Position numbers and translations under genes: made by a program
Shown: positions 1 to 6,385 of the stretch, piece by piece
Layout: the number at the start of each line of letters is the position of its first letter
How positions within the stretch are numbered: position 1 is the first letter of the stretch
Assembly (NCBI GenBank): GCA_002284615.2
Contig: MU069986.1
Coordinates: 172,504 to 183,489 of the forward strand
From: Dunaliella salina
Lineage: Eukaryota; Chlorophyta; Chlorophyceae; Chlamydomonadales; Dunaliellaceae
Length of the DNA stretch: 10,986 nt
Direction of reading: 5' to 3'
Notes under the pieces: model-generated
Database searches by the model: none
What the model saw: the letters and a program-made list of their open reading frames with translations, nothing else
Told to the model about the DNA's origin: nothing

Positions 1-62
<62 letters not shown>
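1..62. repeat. (TA)n microsatellite
   Basis: An uninterrupted TA dinucleotide run of about 31 units starts at the window edge, so its true length is unknown. Long TA runs are prone to cruciform formation and slippage. No gene signal is present. Confidence 0.97.
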
Positions 63-65
<3 letters not shown>

Positions 66-175
66 ACTATACATACATATGTTAGTATGTATACATACCT
101 ACTATACATACATATATACATACCTACTATACATACATATAAGTATGTATACATACTTATACATACCTAACAGAT
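61..175. repeat. TACA/TATG-rich tandem repeat
   Basis: The 20-mer TACCTACTATACATACATAT occurs at 61-80, 96-115 and 121-140. Between and after the copies lie complementary GTATGTAT stretches, so the block is both directly and invertedly repetitive. It probably grew out of the adjoining TA tract by slippage. Confidence 0.85.
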
Positions 176-211
176 TGCTATATACGTACAGCTAAACCCT
201 ATGTATATATA

Positions 212-285
212 TTGGACTCATACATACATACATACATGTATACATACATATATATGTATATGTATGTATGTATGTATGAGTCCAA
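212..285. repeat. 74-bp imperfect palindrome with 26-bp perfect arms
   Basis: The arm 212-237 (starting TTGGACTCA) is the exact reverse complement of 260-285 (ending TGAGTCCAA). The 22-nt centre contains a second perfect palindrome, ATACATATATATGTAT (244-259). The outer 9 bp of each arm are not TACA-repeat sequence, so the palindrome is more than a microsatellite accident. It could be a tiny foldback element or a cruciform-forming locus. No convincing target duplication was found. Confidence 0.85.
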
Positions 286-1090
286 ATGGAAAGAGTCGGA
301 AGGGGGTGGTCCGGTGGGGGGGGACTAGACTTTTGGGACCCCCCCTGAATTTTTATGACCCACTCCTACAGAAATCCAAACACATCATCTAATTCCCGGG
401 ATAGTGAACTGTTGCAAAGCACCCTTTTAGTGTGAATTTTGTAAAAGGGGGGGCTTGTGTACATGGCTGGGAGTCAGTGCCATGCATGCAAGAATGGGGC
501 AGCAGGGGGTGTGGAGGCAAGCATGCAGCAAATCAAACCATACTTCAAGGATAGTGACAACGTATGATGTGTTATTGCATAGTGAAGTCAGGAGGGCAGT
601 TTGTGGACTTGCAAGCAAGTTGTGGGCGCCTGGAAGGCAAGGAATGCATGGGTGTCCGCTGCTCACTTTGTGCACTTTAACTCCGCTGCAAGTCACTTTT
701 TGGGTGCAGTGAGTATGCATTCAAAGAGGAGCAGATTGGTACCCTTATTGTCCAGGTAGCGGCACTGGAAGGGGAATTTTAGGGGTGGGTGGTGGTCCAG
801 GGGGTTCAGCTCAAAATTCACACGTGCCCCCCAGTAAAAAATTTTCCCTCCTCCAGGAGACCAAAATTTGACCATTTTGGCACCCCTTGTGCTGAATTTT
901 CTCTGAGGGAAATGGCTGGAATTCTGTACCTCACCAACTACTGGGTCTTTTTACTCCACATTTTTTGCAATGATATCTATTTGATACAAGGACACCAAAG
1001 CATAAAAAAAAACTTATTTGGTGCATTGGGTGGTCAGATATGGAGTTTTGGTGGTGAAAATCAGGGTTAACGCCGCGGACGATTAAGCAG
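286..1090. other. No gene recognised; G/C homopolymer-rich intergenic DNA
   Basis: Only short overlapping open frames on both strands occur here, none protein-like. The stretch has runs of G and C (near 315-345 and 820-835), a small hairpin CCAAAAT...ATTTTGG (861-867/874-880), and TGCATGC-type words near 482-490 like those in the 20-bp array at 7212-7743. It may be decayed repeat DNA. Confidence 0.6.
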
Positions 1091-1170
1091 GTGCACCCCA
1101 ACAGGCACTTTTTAAGCTTAGGTGCTACGCATTTGGGCAGTGGTCTTGAGAAGCGCCAGTTGGGGTGCAC
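1091..1170. repeat. Inverted repeat, GTGCACCCCAAC arms
   Basis: GTGCACCCCAAC at 1091-1102 is the perfect reverse complement of 1159-1170. Tolerating two mismatches extends the match to 18 bp per arm (1091-1108 against 1153-1170). The arms enclose about 44 bp. This could be a very short foldback element or a structured RNA stem. No flanking duplication is evident. Confidence 0.75.
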
Positions 1171-1349
1171 GCATGCAAGGAACATTTGAAAAATACCCCC
1201 ATTTCAGGCCTCCGTCGCCCCCCTCTGCTGGAACCCATGTACTCTCCGTCTCCAAACAAAGCATGGGTTTATAGACTAACCCTAACCTTCCCCCTAAAGA
1301 GTAACCTGAAATCCTGAACCTTAAACCCTCACCCCAAATCGTAAACGAA

Positions 1350-1476
1350 GCATGCACAGGGCTCACGTTCCCTCCTCTCTCTCCCAAAGAGGCATGCACT
1401 GGACTCGCACTTCTTTTCCCCTCTTTGAAAAAAGGCATGCACTGGACTCACATGTGCTTTCAGGCTGGCATCTGGA
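1350..1476. repeat. Degenerate ~42-bp repeat, three copies
   Basis: GCATGCAC recurs at 1350, 1392 and 1435, followed each time by a GGRCTCRC-like word; a pyrimidine-rich CTCTCTCCC/CCCCTCTTTG segment follows the first two copies. Spacings are 42 and 43 bp. The short minus-strand open frames here simply read through the repeat. Confidence 0.7.
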
Positions 1477-1512
1477 GACCCACATGGGGCTTGCCATTGG
1501 TCTGCCGTTTCC

Positions 1513-1645
1513 GGTGCCTGCAAACAGGAGCGAGCACGCGACAGTGTGTGACCCATGACTGGGGTGCCTGCAACCAGCAGCAAGCACTCATTGGTGCCTG
1601 CAATCAGGAGCAAGCACTGATTGCCGCCTGCAAATTAGGAGCTAA
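1513..1645. repeat. 30-bp minisatellite, left block
   Basis: Units begin GGTGCCTGCAAACAGGAG and continue with CAAGCACTCATT. Unit starts are at 1513, 1563, 1593 and 1623, so the spacing is 50, 30 and 30 bp and the first copy has extra sequence. The same motif resumes at 1795. No coding constraint is visible, because the period changes between 30, 31 and 35 across the two blocks and breaks frame. Confidence 0.85.
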
Positions 1646-1794
1646 GGGTTTTCGCTACAGCCATCACTGGGTGCACATCGTCTCAAGATCGCACCCTGTT
1701 CAGTGCCTGGAACTGGCCGTCCCACGTGCCCACACCGCAGTAGAAGAAGCCAATTACTAGAATAGTAATCGACTCCTTTTACCACCATGTAAGC
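1646..1794. other. Unique spacer between minisatellite blocks
   Basis: About 150 bp of non-repetitive sequence separates the two minisatellite blocks. No open frame of note, no terminal inverted repeats and no target duplication were found. Whether it is an insertion or the original single-copy sequence between two expansions cannot be decided from this copy. Confidence 0.5.
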
Positions 1795-1976
1795 ATGAGC
1801 AAGCACTCATCTGGTGCCTGCACACAGGAGCACGCAACCAGGAGCAAGGACAGATTGGTGCCTGCAAACAGGAGCAAGCACTCATCCGTCTGGTGCGTGC
1901 CAACAGGAGCAAGCACTCATCTGGTGCTTGCAAACAGGAGAAAGCACTCATACGCCTGGTGCCTGCAAACAGGAGT
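1795..1976. repeat. 30/31-bp minisatellite, right block
   Basis: This holds the same unit as the left block, with GGTGCCTGC-type starts at 1813, 1857, 1892, 1923 and 1958 (spacings 44, 35, 31, 35). Length differences come from short insertions such as CCGT or ACGCC next to the CACTCAT word. The pattern is that of replication slippage, not of a peptide repeat. Confidence 0.87.
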
Positions 1977-2400
1977 AATGAAATACCTGCTTTAGATGCG
2001 TATTCAAAACTGATTTTTCCTTTAACTGTTCTACATATTTTACTTCATTGTGTCCCAAATTTTTTAAAACACTCAACGATGTTTGACTCATGCGAGATTG
2101 CTGGTAAGATCCTTGAGCGAGAAAACAACACTCCAGCTTGAACAGAGTGAAGGTGTACTGACCTCTGTCTCTTGTTCTTTACTTGCAAGGCAGATGTCAA
2201 TAAGTCCTGTGGGTACTTATTCAACATGACGCATAAAAGGAAAACATCAAACACCCGAAAACAATCATTAATGCATAGCGAAAAAGCTCTGTGCACATGT
2301 AAGCACAGCACATAGGGGAAACAACAACGGACACAGCCTGGATCGACAATGTTGTCATGTTTCAAAGGCTCCCCACACTCGCGAAATCACTCTTGATCTT

Positions 2401-2404
<4 letters not shown>
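1977..2404. other. No gene recognised
   Basis: Relatively A/T-rich unique sequence. The longest frame is a minus-strand one of about 106 codons at 2045-2365. It shows no domain, no repeats and no obvious splice context, and I consider it chance. Nothing else is supportable here. Confidence 0.5.

Positions 2405-2489
<85 letters not shown>
2405..2489. repeat. (CA)n microsatellite
   Basis: An uninterrupted AC/CA dinucleotide run of 85 bp. Its apparent Thr-His or Cys-Val open frames on the two strands are artefacts of the dinucleotide. It is likely to be highly length-polymorphic. Confidence 0.98.
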
Positions 2490-2490
<1 letters not shown>

Positions 2491-2493
2491 GAG

Positions 2494-2682
2494 ATACACA
2501 CATGCTGCACATGCCAACCTGAATGCAACCCATGGGAGGAGGAACTGGCAGGACCCTCTTTTACTCAAAGGTTCCCACATTCACAAAATTACCTTCCTTC
2601 TAGCACACGCACAAGTGACACACTCATGCTGCACTTGCCCACCTCAACATAACCCAGGGGAGGAGGTACGGGCAACACCCTC
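2494..2682. repeat. Two diverged copies of a ~65-bp segment
   Basis: The segment running from ACACATGCTGCAC through AACCCATGGGAGGAGG to ACCCTCT (2494-2560) recurs in diverged form at about 2617-2682. The second copy has ACTCATGCTGCAC, AACCCAGGGGAGGAGG and ACCCTCT. The offset is about 122 bp. The CA run may have expanded from the ACACAC start of this unit. Confidence 0.65.
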
Positions 2683-2720
2683 TGCCACATCAGTCCTGCC
2701 CCCACTTCCTGCAGCAGTTC

Positions 2721-3168
2721 TTGAATGGCTTCTTTGTTATCCAGAAGCAGCGTGTCCAGCAGCGGCCCAACACTGCTGGACGCTGCAGGTACAAGGAGAG
2801 CACAGTACCACATTGTGGAGGTGACAGCAACGCGGCTCTTTAATGACTCTTAATTGGCCTGTCTGTTATCAGGGGCACGCGTGTCTAGCAGCGGTCCAAG
2901 ATTGCAAGACGCCGCACGCACAAAAAGAGCACAGTACCACAGGGTGGAGGTGACAGCAATGGACCTTACCACGCCTCTCAGTATAGGATAAGAAAGATAA
3001 GTTAAAGAAGAGAAGAAGAAGGAAGCAGCGTGTACAGCAGAAGTTCTAGATTGCAAGACGCCTTGTGCACAAGCAAACACTATAGGGAAGGTAGAGGTGA
3101 CAACAACGCATCCTTGATAGAAGTCGAGCAAATGGGGGAAAAAGAAGGCGGAAGGGAGGTGACAGCGT
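2721..3168. repeat. Degenerate ~130-bp repeat, three copies plus a fragment
   Basis: Copies start at about 2721, 2851 and 3021, and a fragment lies near 3153-3168. Shared words are AGCAGCGTGTCCAGCAG, GCAAGACGCC, AGAGCACAGTACCACA and GTGGAGGTGACAGCAA. In copy 1, 2747-2762 can pair with 2773-2786 (14 pairs, 2-nt bulge), a hairpin lost in the others. On the minus strand copies 1 and 2 give similar peptides (WYCAL, GPLLDT), but differences fall at all codon positions, which argues for plain DNA duplication. Confidence 0.7.
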
Positions 3169-3240
3169 TTGTTCATTAGCAGGAAGCGCATGAGAGGAGG
3201 AAGGCTTTTGAGCAAAAAAACTGACGACATGTGCTGCCTG

Positions 3241-3312
3241 TCAAGAGCTAGAAAGAGCAGAGAAAGAGCAAAGTGTCAGGAGCTAGAAAGAGCAGAGCTA
3301 GAAAGAGCAGAG
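3241..3312. repeat. Purine-rich AGCTAGAAAGAGC repeat
   Basis: AGAGCTAGAAAGAGCAG-type units recur at about 3244, 3280 and 3295, with a variant near 3261. This begins a strongly purine-biased strand that runs on to 3599. Confidence 0.75.
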
Positions 3313-3340
3313 TATTATCGAGGATGTACATGCACCATAA

Positions 3341-3599
3341 GGGTGAGTTGAGTGAGTGAGGGTGAGAAAGTGAATCAATGAATGGATGAATGAATGAATG
3401 AATGGATGGATGGATAAATGAATTGTTATTCGAGTGAGATTAACCAATCATTAACAAGCGATTGAAGGAATGACAAACGAAGCAACAAATGATTGAATGA
3501 GGAGAGGAAAGGAGGGAAAAAGGGAGGGAATATGGAAGGGAGGAGAACAGGGAGGGAGGGAGGGGTCGGTGGATAGATGGATGGATGGATGGATGGATG
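3341..3599. repeat. GAGT / GAAT / GGAT tetranucleotide tract, left part
   Basis: The order is a GAGT run (3345-3360), a GAAT/GGAT run (about 3371-3420), a decayed A/G-rich stretch with GGGA words (3421-3565), and a clean GGAT run (about 3571-3599) that stops exactly at the hAT element beginning at 3600. The motif resumes at 4179, so this was one array before the insertion. Confidence 0.85.
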
Positions 3600-4178
3600 C
3601 AGGGATGGGTCATATGTAAGGTGCGGGATGTAATATTACATTGGAAATCCCTTATTACTATAAAATTACTGTAATATCACAGTGCTACATACAGTAAAAT
3701 GAAAGTGCCATTTTGCACCTAAGTAGTAAAGTAAGTAATATTCCTGTAATATTACAGTGCCATCCCGCACCTTAGTCATATATGAACACGCGTATTTCCA
3801 CATTCAGGAAAAAATTACGTATAAGCGCGTACCATACACAAGGTTGTTTGCCAACGTCAGGAAATACATACGTACATCGCACCGAGAGGCCCTGTGACAC
3901 CTTCCACAGACCTTCGAGAGACCTTCTGAAGACCAGAGAGAGCTGCTTTGCACATGGCCACCCAGGACTCTTCTCTATTGGCATGTGTAAGTGTTTACGG
4001 GCCTTGGGGGGGGTGTGGGGGTGGTTGGGGAGTAGTCGAGGACCCCCTTGGTCTTTCCCACCCAAGACCCTCCCGGCCCAAAATGGCCCACCCAATTCAC
4101 CTATATGCGCGACATACGCGCTTTTCACACGTATACACTCTTATCGTCAAGCTCAAATCCGCGTATGACCCATCCCTG
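3600..4178 (-). mobile_element. Non-autonomous hAT-type transposon, copy 1 (with nested MITE)
   Basis: The left end CAGGGATGGGTCATATG (3600-3616) is the reverse complement of the right end (4162-4178) except for one base. Flanking 8-mers are GATGGATG (3592-3599) and GATAGATG (4179-4186), a target duplication with one mismatch. A CAGGG terminus plus an 8-bp duplication is diagnostic of the hAT superfamily. The element is 579 bp including the nested insert. Read on the minus strand, its first ~180 bp resemble the start of the hAT copy at 5115: TACGC/GCGTA words, then GCCATTTT, GGGAGGG and CCCCAACCACC in the same order. No transposase remnant was recognised; the open frames inside look spurious. 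Confidence 0.85.
3617..3774. mobile_element. MITE nested in hAT copy 1
   Basis: This is a 158-bp foldback element. TAAGGTGCGGGATG (3617-3630) is the perfect inverse of 3761-3774. The 12-bp palindrome TGTAATATTACA lies near both ends (3629-3640, 3745-3756), with a one-base variant at 3670-3681. An internal copy of the right end (GTGCCATTTTGCACCTAAG, 3705-3723) parallels 3758-3776. The flanks GTCATATG (3609-3616) and GTCATATATG (3775-3784) look like a duplication of about 8-10 bp differing by one AT unit; a TA duplication (Tc1/mariner type) is the alternative. It has no coding capacity. It sits just inside the hAT left end, so it inserted after the hAT element. Confidence 0.8.
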
Positions 4179-4250
4179 GATAGATGGATGAATGAATGAA
4201 GGGATGGATGGATGGATGGATAAACAAACAAATGAATGCATGAATGAATG
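4179..4250. repeat. GGAT/GAAT tetranucleotide tract, right part
   Basis: This continues the tetranucleotide array interrupted by the hAT copy at 3600-4178. It starts with the target-duplication copy GATAGATG and runs through GGAT and GAAT units before decaying near 4250. Confidence 0.88.
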
Positions 4251-4526
4251 AAAACATGGGGGTTATATAACAAGCACAAGTGGGATGAATGGCAGGGCAT
4301 GGAGTGAGGCAAGCACACATTGAGACGTGCAGGTACCAGAAGGCTGTAGGCACAGAGAGGTATCCAGGTGTGCAGATAACAGTGGGTATACAAAACTCGC
4401 ATGTGCAGAGCCGAACGCACCGTCAAACTTCTGAGCTCCGGCTGCCTCACGTCTCTGTCTGTTGGGAAGGGGACCCCAATAGTGCAGGGACGCCTTGTTT
4501 TGGTACACCACACACCCGCCCATCTC
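4251..4526. other. No gene recognised
   Basis: Unique sequence between two repeat blocks. The minus-strand frames of 111 and 147 codons crossing this region run into the tetranucleotide tract or the minisatellite and have no recognisable domain. A palindromic GTTATATAAC lies near 4261-4270. Nothing else is supportable. Confidence 0.5.
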
Positions 4527-5341
4527 CACCAGCGTGGCAATCACAGGCACCTGTGTGGGCAATGAGAGTGGGGGACCAATGGCGATCATGGGCAGCATTG
4601 TGAGCAGTGTAGGGGATCATTAACGATCACTAGAACCTGTGTGGCCAAGAGGGGATCAATGGCAATCACAGGCACTTGAGTGGGCAGAGAAGGGGATCAT
4701 GACAATCACGAGAAATTGTGTGGGCAGAAGGGGATCAATGACAATCACAGGCCCTCGTGTGGCCAAGAGGGGATTAATGGCAATCACAGGCATTTGTATG
4801 GTCAGAGTGAGACCAATGGCAATTACAGGCACTTGTGTGTGGGCAGAGGAGGGGGTCAATATCAACGAGCATCTGTGTGGGCAAGAGGGGACCAAAGGGA
4901 AACCTGTGTGGCCAGGAGGAGACTGATGGCAATCACAGGCATTTGTGTGATCAGAGTGGGGAACCAAAGGCAATCACAAGCACTTGTGTGGGCAGAGTAG
5001 GGGGTCATTAATAATGACAAGAAACTGTGTGGGCAAGGGGGAATCAAAGGCAACAACGGACACCTGTGTGGGCAGAGTAGGGGATCATTAACAATCACAA
5101 GAAACTGTGTGGGCCAGGGATGTTTAATACACGGGTTGGGTAGGTACCGTACGCGTACATACGCGTTAAATACGCGTACGACGCGTACGAACGCGTATTT
5201 TACGTGCCATTTTTGGGAGGGAGGGGTTTGGCAGGGAGGGACCCTCAGGGGGGGGCCAACCACCCCCCAATCAACTCCCATGCAAGCTCCCTCCCCCCTC
5301 ATCACACATTAAACATGCCCACAGAGAGAGGTCCTGAATAA

Positions 5342-5407
5342 AAATATGTCACAGAGTTCACTCCTGAAGAAGGGAAAAGGAAGAAGCTAGAATGCAAGCT
5401 GTGCCAC
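5342..5407 (+). pseudogene. hAT transposase remnant: BED-type zinc-finger fragment
   Basis: A 22-codon frame between stops TAA (5339-5341) and TGA (5408-5410) reads KYVTEFTPEEGK then RKKLECKLCH. An aromatic residue, T.E.GK, a basic run and CxxC is the start of a BED zinc finger, the N-terminal DNA-binding domain of hAT transposases. The distal histidines of the finger are absent. The frame stops where the C-terminal transposase scrap begins in another frame, as expected for a deletion joining the two ends of the gene. The upstream stop means no start codon is retained, unless an intron boundary lay here in the parent. Confidence 0.55.
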
Positions 5408-5585
5408 TGACTTGGTGTGGCTCCACTGCAACTTGCGCTTGCTCAAGCGCATGCAGCAGCTGGAGCAGGGAGGGGAGGCTCAGCCCTGGGTGCCTGTGCC
5501 GCAAGAGGAGCAGGAGCAGCAGCAGCAGGAAGAGGGGTCCTGCAGTGGGGGGGACTGGAGCGAAGAGGAAGAGGCTGTAGAGTAG
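5391..5585 (+). pseudogene. hAT transposase remnant: extreme C-terminus
   Basis: A 64-codon frame follows stop TAG (5388-5390) and ends at TAG (5583-5585). It contains TDLVWLHCNLRLLKR, which resembles the 'LVYVHxNLRLL' block ending the hAT C-terminal dimerisation (hATC) region, followed by a Q-rich stretch and an acidic tail (DWSEEEEAVE). The position just before a stop fits the natural C-terminus. The rest of the transposase (RNase H-like core with its DDE residues, most of hATC) is missing. The fragment lies inside the hAT copy on the same strand as the BED piece. It is probably not expressed as a functional protein. The motif match is from memory of the family and was not searched. Confidence 0.65.
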
Positions 5586-6276
5586 AGCTGTCAAACAGAC
5601 CAGTGAAGGCTGAGTTGAAGCCGAGTTCAGGTGAACATTTTACTTCATGCCTTAAAATTGCAAGAAAGCGGGCAGCGAAATTCGGAAAATCGGGCTCTGA
5701 GGTGTCCGGGCGGGCCCGCAGGCCGCTGGCCCACCCGCGTATTTCTCACGTCTGCAAAACAGCCGCCTGAGCCATACGCGTATTTTCGCCAATTTGAGCC
5801 GTACGCGTACATACGTTTTTCACGTATTACACATCCCTGGTGTGGGCAGTAGGGGACCCATGGCTACCACAGGCACCTATGTGGGGCAGGGTGGGGGATC
5901 ATTAACAACCACGAGAAACTATGTGGGCAAGAGGGGGTTGATGGCAATCACGGGCACCTGTGTGGGCAGTAGGGGACCAATGGCAATAACCAGCATTTGC
6001 ACAAGCATTAGGGGATCATTAGCAATCACACGTATTTGTGTGGGCAGAGTAGGGGATCAATGGCAGCATCAGGTATTTGTGTGGGCAGCATGGAATTGTT
6101 AGCGAGAGGCACTTGTGTGGGCAATAGGGGATCGATGGCAATGACAGCACTTGTGTGGGATGAGACCAATGGTAATCACAGGCACCTGTGTGGGTAGTAG
6201 GGGAGATCAATGGGCCAACAAATGAGGGCAGTCAAGGTCATTTGTTCAGCTGTGCAGCTCATACACTCCCTCAAGC

Positions 6277-6375
6277 AGCAAGCTGCATGGTGCAGTGGTG
6301 CTCCCCTGGGATTGGGAGGTCGTGGGTTTGATCCCCTGAGATGTCCTTGTTAAAGCATGTACAGCAATGAGCCTT
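6277..6375 (+). mobile_element. tRNA-derived SINE-like retroposon, 99 bp
   Basis: The insert is flanked by perfect 15-bp direct repeats TACACTCCCTCAAGC (6262-6276 and 6376-6390), the size of target duplication made by LINE-driven retroposition. It has an A-box-like TGGTGCAGTGG (6288-6298) and a B-box-like GGTTTGATCCC (6325-6335), the two internal RNA polymerase III promoter elements of tRNA genes. Between them CTCCC...GGGAG can form an anticodon-type stem. The A-to-B spacing is about 37 nt, some 5 nt short of a tRNA, as if the 3' side of the D arm were lost. The acceptor stem does not pair, so it is not a working tRNA. No poly(A) tail is present; a LINE-matched 3' tail is possible. Confidence 0.72.
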
Positions 6376-6385
6376 TACACTCCCT

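Larger units (their letters stand above)
5115..5839 (+). mobile_element. Non-autonomous hAT-type transposon, copy 2 (internal-deletion derivative)
   Basis: The ends CAGGGATGTTTAATAC (5115-5130) and GTATTACACATCCCTG (5824-5839) are inverted repeats with one mismatch. The 8-mer GTGTGGGC lies on both sides (5107-5114, 5840-5847), a perfect target duplication. Terminus and duplication length are those of hAT transposons, and the ends match the family of the copy at 3600-4178. Subterminal DNA is packed with TACGCGTA-like words at left (5149-5200) and right (5775-5815); in known hATs such clustered short motifs bind the transposase, so that role is inferred. The centre holds two transposase scraps (5342-5407 and 5391-5585). 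At 725 bp it cannot encode a full transposase of about 600-700 aa. Confidence 0.93.
4527..6212. repeat. ~41-bp minisatellite with two monomer types, split by a hAT element
   Basis: Roughly 23 diverged monomers of about 36-43 bp lie in two blocks, 4527-5114 and 5840-6212. Type A reads approximately GATCAATGGCAATCACAGG then CACTTGTGTGGGCAGAG. Type B reads approximately GATCATTAACAATCACAAG then AAACTGTGTGGGCAAGAG. B monomers lie near 4615, 4695, 5006, 5085, 5897 and 6015, usually flanked by A monomers, so part of the array has a dimeric higher-order organisation. Stop codons and shifting period length exclude a peptide repeat. Removing the hAT at 5115-5839 and one target copy restores a continuous monomer. 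Confidence 0.9.

Noticed and set aside
427..720. 97-codon minus and 85-codon plus frames overlapping each other
   Set aside because: Both are short, mutually antisense, without domain or splice support, in low-complexity flanks.
1278..1340. CTAACCCTAACC and TTAAACCCTC words suggestive of telomeric repeat
   Set aside because: Only about two units without a regular array. Green-algal telomeres would show many consecutive units.
2357..2824. 155-codon plus-strand frame with a Thr-His run
   Set aside because: The run is the (CA)n microsatellite and the remainder lies in diverged non-coding repeats.
2850..3230. 126-codon minus frame with peptides repeated in the neighbouring copy (WYCAL, GPLLDT)
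   Set aside because: Differences between copies fall at all codon positions, linkers shift frame, and the third copy does not preserve the peptide.
3772..4168. Overlapping 118- and 128-codon frames on opposite strands inside hAT copy 1
   Set aside because: They cross the MITE/hAT boundary and the G/C-rich subterminal repeats. No transposase motif was recognised.
5417..5770. 117-codon Ala/Gly/Arg-rich plus frame inside hAT copy 2
   Set aside because: It is the wrong frame over the transposase C-terminal scrap; the frame at 5391-5585 gives the family-like LVWLHCNLRLL block and a natural acidic end.
4527..6212. CRISPR-like array of regular repeats
   Set aside because: There are no unique spacers; monomers are contiguous and diverged, no cas-like gene is present, and the context is eukaryotic.
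6277..6345. Functional tRNA gene
   Set aside because: A/B boxes are present, but the acceptor stem does not pair, the D arm is shortened and a target duplication flanks it, so a tRNA-derived retroposon fits better.
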